Source of the DNA: Mesobacterium pallidum
GTDB lineage: Bacteria > Pseudomonadota > Alphaproteobacteria > Rhodobacterales > Rhodobacteraceae
Length of the DNA stretch: 64,000 nt
Assembly: GCF_019966535.1 (NCBI RefSeq)
Contig: NZ_JAIMID010000010.1
Span: 62,001-126,000, forward strand
Reading direction: 5' to 3'
Shown here: one piece after another, positions 47,144-55,690 of the stretch
Position numbering within the stretch: the stretch's first letter is position 1
Layout: every line of letters begins with the position of its first letter
Made by a program: the position numbers and the translations under genes
The notes under the pieces: model-generated
Seen by the model: only the letters and a program-made list of their open reading frames with translations
What the model was told of the DNA's origin: nothing
Database searches by the model: none

Positions 47144-48646
47144 ATGGGACAGGTGTCCGAGATCAAGATCGACCCGAAGACCGTGCTGGCGGGCAATCCG
47201 CGCAAGATGCTGATCGACGGCGAATGGGTCGATGCCCTGAGCGGCGAGACATTCGACACGATCAACCCGGCGAACGGCGAGGTGCTGGCCACCCTGCCCA
47301 AGGGCGGAAAGGCGGATGTCGACCGGGCCGTGGCCGCGGCGCGGCGCGCCTTCGAAGGGGACTGGTCCCGGCTGACGCCGTTCGACCGGCAGGGCCTGCT
47401 GATCAAGCTGGGCGACCTGATCGAACGCCATTTCGACGAGATCGCGATGACAGACACGCTCGACATGGGCGGCCCGATCTCGCGCACCCTTCTGGGCCGT
47501 CGTCGCGCGGTCGGCCTTTGCCGGTACTACGCGGGCATGGCGACCAGCGTCCACGGTGCGAGCTATGCCAATTCGGCGCCCGGCAACCCGCTGTCCTATT
47601 CGGTCAAGGAACCGGTTGGCGTGGTCGGCGCGATCAACCCCTGGAACGGACCCTTCGGCCTGTCTTTGTGGAAGATCACCCCGGCGTTGGCCGCGGGCTG
47701 CACCATCGTTCTGAAGCCGGCCGAACAGGCGCCCCTGTCGCCGCTGGTCCTGGGCAAGCTTTGCATGGAGGCAGGCATCCCGCCGGGCGTCGTGAACATC
47801 GTCACCGGCTTTGGCGACGCGGGCGCGGCGATCGCGGAACATCCCGGTATCGACAAGGTCGCCTTTACCGGCTCGACCGAGGTCGGCCAGTCGATCATCC
47901 GCGCCTCGGCGGGCAACACCAAGCGCGTGTCGATGGAACTGGGCGGCAAGTCACCCAACATCGTCTTCGCCGATGCGAACCTGGCCAAGGCGATCCCGGC
48001 GGCGGCGATGGCGGTGTTCATGAACTCGGGCCAGATCTGTTCGGCCGGCACGCGGCTGTTCATCGAGCACTCGATCTACGACGAGGTGATCGACGGCATC
48101 GCCGCGTTCACCCGCACGCTCAAGCTGGGCGATCCGACCGACCCGGCCACCGACCTCGGCCCGCTGGTGACCCGCGAACAATACGAGAAGGTCGCGGGCT
48201 ATATCGAGAGCGGCCTGGCGCAGGGTGCACAGATGAAGACCGACCCCGACTGGCGTCCCGGCGGGGACATGGCCCGGGGCAACTACATCGCGCCCACCCT
48301 GTTTTCCGAGGTCCAGGACGACATGAAGATCTGCCGCGAGGAGATCTTTGGCCCGGTCATCTCGGCCATCCGCTTTTCCAGCATCGACGAGGCGATCCGG
48401 CGGGCGAACGACACGCCCTACGGGCTCGGCTCCGGCGTCTGGACCCGTGACATCAACAAGGCGAACAAGGTGGCCGCGGGGCTTCAGGCCGGGTCGGTCT
48501 GGGTCAACTGCTACCAGCAGCTTGATCCTGCGGTGCCCTTTGGCGGCTACAAGATGTCGGGCTTCGGACGCGAAAGCGGTCCCGAGCATATCGAAGAGTT
48601 CCTGAACACCAAGGCGATCTGGGTGATGCCGGACGAGGTCGCCTGA
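47144..48646 (+). CDS. NAD-dependent aldehyde dehydrogenase
   Basis: A 500-residue ALDH-superfamily enzyme. INPWNGPF and the FTGSTEVG cofactor loop are present, with catalytic Glu265 (MELGGKSP) and Cys299 (NSGQICSAG). It should oxidise an aldehyde intermediate to the acid. It opens a unit with the GMC oxidoreductase and acyl-CoA dehydrogenase genes; alcohol to aldehyde to acid oxidation would be a natural sequence. The ATG at 47144 follows GTGAGG. Confidence 0.92.
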   Translation: MGQVSEIKIDPKTVLAGNPRKMLIDGEWVDALSGETFDTINPANGEVLATLPKGGKADVDRAVAAARRAFEGDWSRLTPFDRQGLLIKLGDLIERHFDEIAMTDTLDMGGPISRTLLGRRRAVGLCRYYAGMATSVHGASYANSAPGNPLSYSVKEPVGVVGAINPWNGPFGLSLWKITPALAAGCTIVLKPAEQAPLSPLVLGKLCMEAGIPPGVVNIVTGFGDAGAAIAEHPGIDKVAFTGSTEVGQSIIRASAGNTKRVSMELGGKSPNIVFADANLAKAIPAAAMAVFMNSGQICSAGTRLFIEHSIYDEVIDGIAAFTRTLKLGDPTDPATDLGPLVTREQYEKVAGYIESGLAQGAQMKTDPDWRPGGDMARGNYIAPTLFSEVQDDMKICREEIFGPVISAIRFSSIDEAIRRANDTPYGLGSGVWTRDINKANKVAAGLQAGSVWVNCYQQLDPAVPFGGYKMSGFGRESGPEHIEEFLNTKAIWVMPDEVA

Positions 48647-48672
48647 GAACCGGGCGGGGGGAGGACACGCGG

Positions 48673-50313
48673 ATGAGCGAGACCTACGATTATATCGTCG
48701 TCGGGGCCGGATCTGCCGGGGCGGTCGTCGCCGCCCGGCTGGCCGCCGACACGCGCATCCGCGTGGCGCTGGTCGAGGCGGGCGAAAGCGACAGGCGGTT
48801 TCCGTCGAACATCAAGACCTTGCTGCCTTTCGGCAATGTCTTCCTGCTCTCGGACAAGCGCTATAACTGGCAATACCAGTTCGAGGGCGCGCCCGAGGTC
48901 GGTGGCCGCGAGATCAATTGCCCCCGAGGCCGGATGCTCGGCGGCTGCACCGTTCTGAACGGGGCCGTCTACATCCGGGGTCATGCCCGGGACTATGACG
49001 ACTGGGCCGCGCAGGGCGTGACCGGCTGGGCCTATTCCGACGTTCTCAAGGCGTTCAAGCGGCAGGAGAGATGGGCCGGCGAACACAGCCAGTTCCATGG
49101 CACGGACGGAGAGCTGGACGTGCGCCCTCTGCCCAGTCCGAACGCCGTGGCGCGGGCCTTTGTCGAGGCCGGCCAGCAGGCCGGATATGCCCGCAACGAC
49201 GACTTCAACGGCAACACGCAGGATGGCGTGGGCTTTTATCATGTCAACCAGCGACGCGGGAAACGCCTGAATGCCTCCCGTGCCTTTCTTCGCGGGGTGG
49301 AGGGGCAGGCGAACTTCGACATCCTGACCGAGGCGCATGTGCACCGGATCGTCATCGCGCAGGGTGTCGCGACCGGGGTCGAGATCGAACAGGCCGGCCA
49401 GCGGCGCGTGATCCACGCGCGTGAAGAAGTGGTCCTGTCGGCAGGCACGATGAATTCGCCGCAGCTGCTGATGCTGTCGGGCATCGGCGCCGGGGACGAA
49501 TTGCGCGCCCATGGGATCGACGTGGTCCTTGACCTGCCGGGCGTCGGCAAGAACCTCCAGGACCACCCGAGCATCGGCATCACCGCGCAGGACAAGTCGC
49601 GCGCATCCATGGCGCTGAACGCGCGGACCCTGCCGCGCATGGCCTTTGCCGGAGCCCGCTACCTGCTGGCGCAGGACGGGCCGTTCTCGTCCAACGCGGC
49701 CGAGGCGGGCGGGTTCGTCCGAACGCGTCCGGGGTTGGACAGGCCGGACGTTCAATTGACGCTGGTGGTCGGAATGAAGGGCCGGGCGGACATCCTGCCC
49801 AAGGAGCACGGCTTTGTGCTGCACGCCAACGTGGCGCGTCCGAAGTCGCGCGGGTCGGTATCTCTGCGCTCGGCGGACAGTCGCGCCAAGCCGGTGCTGG
49901 AACATGGCTTCCTCAAGGACGACGAGGATCTGCAGACGCTGGTGCGCGGCCTGAAGGTCAGCCGCAGCATCGTCTCGCAGCCGGCCTTTGCGCATGTCAT
50001 GGGCGAAGAGATCACGCCGGGCGCGCGGTACCAGAGCGACGCCGAGCTCGAGCAGGCCGTGCGCGACCATGTGGCCACGGTCTATCACCCCGTCGGCACC
50101 TGCCGGATGGGGGTCGACAGCGACCCCTGGGCCGTTCTGGACGACCGCCTGCGGGTGCGCGGCATACGCGGTCTCAGGGTCGCGGACGCCTCGGTCATGC
50201 CGTCGATCGTCGGCGGCAACACGTCCGCGCCGGCGATGATGATCGGCGAACGGGCGGCGGAATTCATCTTGCAAGAACGGGGAGGACAGGCACATGAACT
50301 TCGATCTGCCTGA
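48673..50313 (+). CDS. GMC-family FAD oxidoreductase (choline dehydrogenase-like)
   Basis: A 546-residue flavoprotein. The dinucleotide fold GAGSAGAVVAARL is at 11-23, the GMC signature RGRMLGGCTVLNGAVYIRG near 93, and the catalytic pair is His472 (YHPVGTCRMG) and Asn516 (GGNTSAPAMM). GMC enzymes of this type oxidise primary alcohols to aldehydes. It lies 26 bp after the aldehyde dehydrogenase gene and overlaps the acyl-CoA dehydrogenase gene by 20 bp. Confidence 0.9.
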   Translation: MSETYDYIVVGAGSAGAVVAARLAADTRIRVALVEAGESDRRFPSNIKTLLPFGNVFLLSDKRYNWQYQFEGAPEVGGREINCPRGRMLGGCTVLNGAVYIRGHARDYDDWAAQGVTGWAYSDVLKAFKRQERWAGEHSQFHGTDGELDVRPLPSPNAVARAFVEAGQQAGYARNDDFNGNTQDGVGFYHVNQRRGKRLNASRAFLRGVEGQANFDILTEAHVHRIVIAQGVATGVEIEQAGQRRVIHAREEVVLSAGTMNSPQLLMLSGIGAGDELRAHGIDVVLDLPGVGKNLQDHPSIGITAQDKSRASMALNARTLPRMAFAGARYLLAQDGPFSSNAAEAGGFVRTRPGLDRPDVQLTLVVGMKGRADILPKEHGFVLHANVARPKSRGSVSLRSADSRAKPVLEHGFLKDDEDLQTLVRGLKVSRSIVSQPAFAHVMGEEITPGARYQSDAELEQAVRDHVATVYHPVGTCRMGVDSDPWAVLDDRLRVRGIRGLRVADASVMPSIVGGNTSAPAMMIGERAAEFILQERGGQAHELRSA

Positions 50314-51436
50314 AGACGTGGCCGCGATCGTCGATACGACGAAATCGGTGGTAAAGAAACTTCTGGCGCACGAGCCCGAGTTCCAGCGGACCGGCGTGGT
50401 GCCGGACGTGGTCAAGCAAACGCTGCTGGATGGCGGCTATTACACCATCAACTTTCCCGAGGCCCATGGCGGGCTGGGGCTTGGCGCGCTTGCGACCGCC
50501 TGCGTGCAGGCCGAACTGGCGCATTTGCCACCGCAATTCTGGGCCGAGTGCCGGGCTCTCATGGGGCCGGGGTCGCGCACGCTGCTGAACCACGGAACGG
50601 AGGCGCAGCAGGAGGAATGGCTGCCACGGCTGATGTCGGGCGAGATCGGCATTTCCATCGGCATCACCGAACCGCAGGGCGGATCGGACATCTCGGGGAT
50701 GCGGACCACGGCCGTCAAGGATGGCAACGGGTGGCGGTTGAACGGTGAAAAGACCTATATCTCCAACGGGTTGAAAGCGGGTGTCTGCTTTGTCCTGGCC
50801 TATACGGACAAGTCCCGCGGCCCCAAGGGCGGCATGTCGCTGTTCATCGTGCCGCGCGCTTCCGAAGGTTACAAGGTGGCGGGGACGCTCGAGCTGATGG
50901 GTACGGCCACGCCCGGCGTCGCGCATCTGACCTTTGACGATATCAAGCTGCCGGCGGATGCGTTGGTGGGCGAAGAAGGCAAGGGCCTTGCCTATGTCAT
51001 GGAGGGGCTGAACGCCGGCCGCATGTCTGTGGGCTCCACCGCGTTGGGCATGGGCGAATTTGCCCTCGAACTGGCGACGGACTGGGCGCTCGAGCGCGAT
51101 GTCCACGGCGGAAAGCTGGCCGACAAGCAGGCGATCCAGCACATGCTGGCGGACATGAAGCTCGACATGCATGCCGCGCGGATGGTGATGTACGAGGCGA
51201 CGACGCGCTATGATGCCGGCAGGGGCACGCGGGCCTCGACCTCGATGTCCAAGCTCATCTGCACCGAGGCCGGATGGCGCACCGTGGACAAGGCGCTGCA
51301 GATCTTCGGGGGCGCGGGCTATGTGCGTGGGATGATCGTCGAACGCTTGTACCGCGACGTGCGGATCACCCGCATCTACGAAGGGTCTTCGGAGGTGCAG
51401 CGCAACACCATCGCCAAGGAAATGCTCGCGGCCTGA
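50294..51436 (+). CDS. Acyl-CoA dehydrogenase
   Basis: A 380-residue FAD enzyme of normal length. ITEPQGGSDISGMRTTA (flavin/substrate loop), NGEKTYISNG, QIFGGAGYVRG and the catalytic Glu in RIYEGSSEVQ are present. It introduces an alpha,beta double bond into an acyl-CoA. The start lies inside the end of the GMC gene after a good GGGGAGGA site. The unit ends at a strong terminator. Confidence 0.92.
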   Translation: MNFDLPEDVAAIVDTTKSVVKKLLAHEPEFQRTGVVPDVVKQTLLDGGYYTINFPEAHGGLGLGALATACVQAELAHLPPQFWAECRALMGPGSRTLLNHGTEAQQEEWLPRLMSGEIGISIGITEPQGGSDISGMRTTAVKDGNGWRLNGEKTYISNGLKAGVCFVLAYTDKSRGPKGGMSLFIVPRASEGYKVAGTLELMGTATPGVAHLTFDDIKLPADALVGEEGKGLAYVMEGLNAGRMSVGSTALGMGEFALELATDWALERDVHGGKLADKQAIQHMLADMKLDMHAARMVMYEATTRYDAGRGTRASTSMSKLICTEAGWRTVDKALQIFGGAGYVRGMIVERLYRDVRITRIYEGSSEVQRNTIAKEMLAA

Positions 51437-51471
51437 GCCGGGACAGGTCCGCTGCCCGTCAAAGGGCCGGC

Positions 51472-51498
51472 AAACCCGCCGCATCCGCGGCGGGTTTT
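51472..51498 (+). terminator. Rho-independent terminator of the aldehyde dehydrogenase operon
   Basis: A perfect 11-bp stem AAACCCGCCGC/GCGGCGGGTTT (51472-51482, 51487-51497) with a 4-nt loop ends in TTTT (51495-51498). It lies 36 bp past the acyl-CoA dehydrogenase stop. Confidence 0.9.
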
Positions 51499-51605
51499 CA
51501 CGTGTCGCGGCGGTGTCTTGCGTAAAGGTGCACTTACACTTCACATTTTCCTATGCCCGCGGCGCATTTCGACAGGCCAGCAGGCATGGTTTCACCTTGG
51601 TGTAT

Positions 51606-51645
51606 GTTGACGGATCAACGTAAAAGGTCGCAAATGGTCGGACCA
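51606..51645. promoter_or_regulatory. Operator region of the TRAP transporter operon
   Basis: Within the 471-bp gap 51437-51907 are two palindromes: GTTGA-CGGA-TCAAC (51606-51619) and TGGTC-G-GACCA (51635-51645). The second is a perfect FadR-type GntR site and the best match in the cluster. They lie about 265-300 bp before the TRAP binding-protein gene, so the message would have a long leader. No gene was supported between 51650 and 51907. Confidence 0.6.
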
Positions 51646-51907
51646 AAAGACGCGAGCCTGACAGAACGATGAACGCCCTGTTTTCGAACGAGTTGCCACT
51701 GTGTCCCGGTCGCAGGATGGGGCGTATGCCCGGCCCTGTTCCGGCTCGGCCGCCAAGCCGCAACGGGGCGGCCCGGACCCTCGGGGCAGTCGATCCGGTC
51801 GCGTCCAAAAGAACTCAACTTGCGCCAAACGCATAGCGTAACCGAAGGCCGTTTCGGTGATCCGGGGCGCTTTTGGACGGCGCAATCACGTCAAATCGGG
51901 AGGAAAC

Positions 51908-52960
51908 ATGACCACATTCTTCAACATCGCACGCCGCGGCGTGATCGCCGGCCTCGTCGGGACGCTCGCCGCGCTGCCACTTGGCCTTGCGCCGGCCCAG
52001 GCGCAGGACGCGGAGGCCACGCTGAAGGTGTCGTTCTTCACGCCGCCGTCGTCGGACAACAACAAGCTGGTCCGTCGCCTGCAGGAGAGGCTGACCGAGG
52101 CCACCGATGGCCGCCTTGTGCTCGACTTTTACGAGGCGTCCCAGATGGGCCCGGCGCCGCGTCAGTTCGACCTGGTGCGCACCGGGGTCGCGGATGTCTC
52201 GATCATGCTGATCGGCCTCGCCCCGGGGCGGTTCCCGCTGCTTGAGATGCTCGACTATGCGGGTGTCATCGACGAGGGCGTGTCGCCGGAGGTCGCCGTG
52301 CCGGCCACCTCGGCCGCGCTCGAGATGAGCGATGCGTACCTGTCGCGCGAAATGGCGGGCGTCAAGCTGCTGAACATCGCGGTCCTGCCGAACCCGATCA
52401 TCATCTCGAAGGATCCGATCACCTCGCTCGCGGACCTCAAGAACAAGCGCATCCGGCATCCCGGCGCGGCCCATGCGGTCATGCTGGAAAAGGTCGGCGC
52501 CGTTCCGACCGCCGTGCAGTCGAACGAGATGGCCGAAGCGCTGGCGCGGGGCGTCGTGGATGGCGTGCTGACCGGCTATACCGGTGTGGACGTGTTCCAG
52601 CTTCAGGACAGTGCGACATACGTGCTTGAACTGCCGTCGGGCGGCATGACCTTTATCGCTGTGATGAACCAGGACAGCTATGACGCGCTGCCGGCAGACC
52701 TGCAGGACATCTTCGATACGCAATTCGGTCCGGCCAACCAGGCCGAATGGGGCGCGCATCTTGCGATCGGCGAGGTAGAGGCCCGTGACCGTCTGCGTGC
52801 GGATCTGACCATCACGCAGCTGCCCGAGGCCGATATCGCCCAGTTCCGCGAGGTCACCGCCGGCATCCGCGAAGGCGCGGCCGCCGAGCGGGACGCGAAA
52901 GGCATTCCGGGCACCGAATTCCTCGAGCAATTGCGCAAGCGCGGCGAAAGCTACCGCTGA
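51908..52960 (+). CDS. TRAP transporter substrate-binding protein (DctP type)
   Basis: A 350-residue periplasmic binding protein with a signal peptide (LGLAPAQAQDA, cleavage after AQA near residue 32). A DctP-like fold is shown by FYEASQMGPAPRQFDLVRTGVADVS, LADLKNKRIRHPGAAHAVMLEKVGAVP and the ligand-contact Arg in KRIR. The substrate is likely an organic acid fed to the surrounding catabolic genes. AGGAGGAAA-type ribosome site before the ATG at 51908. Confidence 0.92.
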   Translation: MTTFFNIARRGVIAGLVGTLAALPLGLAPAQAQDAEATLKVSFFTPPSSDNNKLVRRLQERLTEATDGRLVLDFYEASQMGPAPRQFDLVRTGVADVSIMLIGLAPGRFPLLEMLDYAGVIDEGVSPEVAVPATSAALEMSDAYLSREMAGVKLLNIAVLPNPIIISKDPITSLADLKNKRIRHPGAAHAVMLEKVGAVPTAVQSNEMAEALARGVVDGVLTGYTGVDVFQLQDSATYVLELPSGGMTFIAVMNQDSYDALPADLQDIFDTQFGPANQAEWGAHLAIGEVEARDRLRADLTITQLPEADIAQFREVTAGIREGAAAERDAKGIPGTEFLEQLRKRGESYR

Positions 52961-53035
52961 TCGGCACCGCCTTTGCCGGCCGGGCGCGTCGGACACGCGT
53001 CCGGCCGGCTTGCTGTCTGGAATTGACCGGAGGAC

Positions 53036-53518
53036 ATGATGCTGGACCGCCTCAACAGGTTTCTCGTTATTCTGGCGGCTGTCGCGCTTTTCGCCGTGAT
53101 CGCCGTCACGCTGTTCGACATCGGGATCACCCTTGTCACGGGGCGGCCCTACAGCGGGGTCTATGACATCGTTCAGGCCTTCCTCGCGGCTTCGGTGTTC
53201 CTGGCGCTGCCGGTCGTGTTCCGGGATGAAACGAACATCCAGGTCAATCTGATCGACGGATGGATGGGGCCGCGGGCGCGGGCGGTGAACCTGCTGGTCG
53301 CCCGGCTGGCGACGCTGGTGTTCATCGTGATCGTCGGCTGGGCCGAGATCCGGCCTTTCCGCGACACGCTGATGTTCGGGGACATCCTGTACGAGACCGG
53401 GCTCAAGGTCTGGATCATCTGGATTCCGATCCTCGCCGGCACCGCGCTGTCCATCCTCATGGTGCTCACGACCTTCCGGCGACCCGCGCCGCAAGCGACC
53501 GGAGGCAGCGAGGCATGA
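53036..53518 (+). CDS. TRAP transporter small permease (DctQ type)
   Basis: A 160-residue protein with four transmembrane helices (about 7-30, 45-62, 86-104 and 125-147). VFRDETNIQVNLI is the conserved segment of DctQ subunits. It pairs with the large permease downstream, whose start overlaps its stop (ATGA). Confidence 0.9.
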   Translation: MMLDRLNRFLVILAAVALFAVIAVTLFDIGITLVTGRPYSGVYDIVQAFLAASVFLALPVVFRDETNIQVNLIDGWMGPRARAVNLLVARLATLVFIVIVGWAEIRPFRDTLMFGDILYETGLKVWIIWIPILAGTALSILMVLTTFRRPAPQATGGSEA

Positions 53519-54822
53519 GCATCCAGGCCATCGGGGTGATTGGCGTCGTAACCCTCATCCTTCTGATCTTTCTTAGATTTCCCGTGGCCGTGGCGATGGG
53601 TCTTGTCGCCTTTGTCGGCTATGGCTCGATCAACGGGTTCCAGAGCGCGTTGCAGGTGCTGGGCGTCATTCCCTTCGATCTGGGCACGAACTATGCCCTG
53701 TCGCAACTGCCGCTGTTCGTGCTGATGGGCGACTTCGCCGTCCGCTCCGGCATGTCCGCGCGGCTTTATGCGGCGGCGCAGACGGTGTTTTCCGGCCTGC
53801 GCGGAAGCCAGGCCTATGCCACGCTGGGCGCAAGCGCCGGGTTCGGTGCGGTCAGCGGCTCGTCCATCGCGACGGCGGCGACCATGACCCGCGTCTCGGT
53901 GCCGCCGATGCGCGCGGCGCGCTATGACGACCGGCTGTCGGCCGGCAGCATCGCGGCGGGGGGCACGCTGGGGATCCTGATCCCGCCGTCCATCGCACTG
54001 GTCGTCTACGCCATGATCGCCGAGCAGTCGGTGCCGCGTCTCTACGCCGCCAGCCTGATCCCGGGCCTTGCGCTGTGCCTGCTTTACTGCGTCGTGGTCG
54101 CCGTGCTGGTCAAGCTGAACCCGGCCATGGCCCCAGAGAGCGAAGACCGCGTGGGCATCGCCCGGCGCATCCGCGCCCTGGGCCAGGTGTGGGAGATCGC
54201 GCTGCTGTTCGCCGTGGTGATCGGCGGCCTCTATTCGGGGATCTTCACCGCGACCGAGGCGGCTGCGGTCGGCGCCTTTGGCGCCTGGGTGCTGGGTTTC
54301 GTGACCCGGCGGCTGACCTGGCGCGACACGTTCGAAGGCTTTCTGTCGACCCTGCGGACGACCGCGATGCTTTATGTCATCCTGATCGCCGCCAATGCCT
54401 TTACCTATTTCGTGGTTCTCACCCAGATCCCGCAGGGGCTTGTCGAATTGGTGACGTCACTGGGGCTTGGCCCGGTCCTGGTTCTGATCGTGATCGGGGT
54501 ATTCTATGTGATCCTCGGCTGCTTTCTGGAAGCGTTCGGCATGATCCTGATCACCGTGCCGATCCTTTTGCCCGTGGTGGTTCAGGCGGGGTACGATCCG
54601 ATCTGGTTCGGTGTCTTCCTTGTCGTGATGATCGAACTCGGGATGATCACGCCTCCGGTCGGGATGAACATCTTCGTGATGCAGGCCGAACTGACCCGGA
54701 TGCCGCTGTCGCGCCTTTACCAGGCCGTGCTGCCCTTCCTGTCGGCACCGATCGTGCTGGCACTCCTGCTGATCCTCGCGCCGGGCATCGCGACCTTCCT
54801 GCCGAGCCTGTTCTTTGACTGA
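53515..54822 (+). CDS. TRAP transporter large permease (DctM type)
   Basis: A 435-residue membrane protein with about twelve helices. RFPVAVAMGL, LPLFVLMGDFAVRSG, GAVSGSSIATAATM, GGTLGILIPPSIALVVYA and ITPPVGMNIFVMQ are diagnostic of DctM. It carries out Na+-coupled uptake with the DctP and DctQ proteins. Confidence 0.93.
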   Translation: MSIQAIGVIGVVTLILLIFLRFPVAVAMGLVAFVGYGSINGFQSALQVLGVIPFDLGTNYALSQLPLFVLMGDFAVRSGMSARLYAAAQTVFSGLRGSQAYATLGASAGFGAVSGSSIATAATMTRVSVPPMRAARYDDRLSAGSIAAGGTLGILIPPSIALVVYAMIAEQSVPRLYAASLIPGLALCLLYCVVVAVLVKLNPAMAPESEDRVGIARRIRALGQVWEIALLFAVVIGGLYSGIFTATEAAAVGAFGAWVLGFVTRRLTWRDTFEGFLSTLRTTAMLYVILIAANAFTYFVVLTQIPQGLVELVTSLGLGPVLVLIVIGVFYVILGCFLEAFGMILITVPILLPVVVQAGYDPIWFGVFLVVMIELGMITPPVGMNIFVMQAELTRMPLSRLYQAVLPFLSAPIVLALLLILAPGIATFLPSLFFD

Positions 54823-54868
54823 GGCCGCGCGCGCGGCCCGGGCCCGCGACCCATTCAGGGTTGCGGGC
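54823..54868 (+). terminator. GC hairpins after the TRAP operon, possible terminator
   Basis: A self-complementary GGCCGCGC/GCGCGGCC (54823-54838) is followed by an 11-bp stem GCCCGCGACCC/GGGTTGCGGGC (54842-54852, 54858-54868, one G-U pair). There is no proper T-run, so termination is likely but not certain. Confidence 0.45.
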
Positions 54869-54915
54869 GGTTCATTGCCCCGTTGCAAAAGGTCGCGAAA
54901 CCGCTGAAACTCGAA

Positions 54916-54926
54916 TGGTCTGACAT
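54916..54926. promoter_or_regulatory. Partial GntR operator before the first GntR gene
   Basis: TGGTCTGACAT matches one half and the centre of TGGTCNGACCA. It sits 16 bp before the GntR start codon at 54943, a position that fits autoregulation. Confidence 0.4.
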
Positions 54927-54942
54927 TTAAAGGCCGTGCACC

Positions 54943-55659
54943 GTGACCGAAGCGAAGAATTTCAAACCCATCCGAACCAAGCGCGCCTTCGAGGAGGTCT
55001 GCGAACAGATCCGGCACGAGATACAGTCCGGCAACCTGACCCCCGGCGACAAGCTTCCCTCCGAGCGTGAACTGGCCGAGACCTTTCAGGTCAGCCGCTC
55101 GACCGTGCGCGAGGCGTTCCGCACGCTCGAGATCGGCGGGGTGCTCGAGTTGCACAAGGGTGTGCATGGCGGGGCCGTCGTGGTCACGGGCAACGAGCGC
55201 CCGATCACGCAGACCATGGCGGACCTGTTGTCGCTGGGTGGCATTTCCCTAAAGGATTACACCGAGGCGCGTGCCTGCATGCAGCGCGAGATGATCCGCC
55301 TTGCCTGCGAACGCGGCACCGACGAGGATTTCGCCGCGATGGAGGACAACCTGGCCCGGATGCGCGCGGTGGGGCCCGGCATCTCGGTCGAGGAGCGCAC
55401 GGCCTTCACGCAGGAGTTCTACGACGGGCTGGCCCGGGCGACGCATAATGGCGCCATGGTCATCATCATGCGGGCCTTTACCGAACCGCTGTCGTTCTAC
55501 CTCAACAAAATCGGCGTCGACCGGGCCTGGGATGTCGCGGCCTCGCGCGAGAAGTTCGTGGCGCATCTGCGCGACCGCGATGCCGACGCCGCGACCCAGG
55601 AGATGATCGGCCACATGGACCGCCTGCACACCTACATGTTGTCGCAGCAGGCCGAGTGA
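54943..55659 (+). CDS. FadR-type GntR regulator, copy 1
   Basis: A 238-residue regulator with an N-terminal winged HTH (residues 16-78: LTPGDKLPSERELAETFQVSRSTVREAFRTLE) and an all-helical FCD ligand domain of FadR type. The start is GTG. FadR-type proteins bind TGGTNNNACCA palindromes and usually repress catabolic genes until an acid or acyl-CoA ligand binds. It follows the TRAP genes and is 29 percent or so the size and layout class of copy 2; the two share the SLKDYTEAR/SLKDLFEAR segment. Confidence 0.9.
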   Translation: MTEAKNFKPIRTKRAFEEVCEQIRHEIQSGNLTPGDKLPSERELAETFQVSRSTVREAFRTLEIGGVLELHKGVHGGAVVVTGNERPITQTMADLLSLGGISLKDYTEARACMQREMIRLACERGTDEDFAAMEDNLARMRAVGPGISVEERTAFTQEFYDGLARATHNGAMVIIMRAFTEPLSFYLNKIGVDRAWDVAASREKFVAHLRDRDADAATQEMIGHMDRLHTYMLSQQAE

Positions 55660-55690
55660 AGGCGGCGCCGCGCCGGGCGCGGCGCGCGGA

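Noticed and set aside
51815..53494. Minus-strand frame of 559 codons across the TRAP genes
   Set aside because: Antisense shadow of DctP and DctQ, which have clear signal, helices and motifs on the plus strand.
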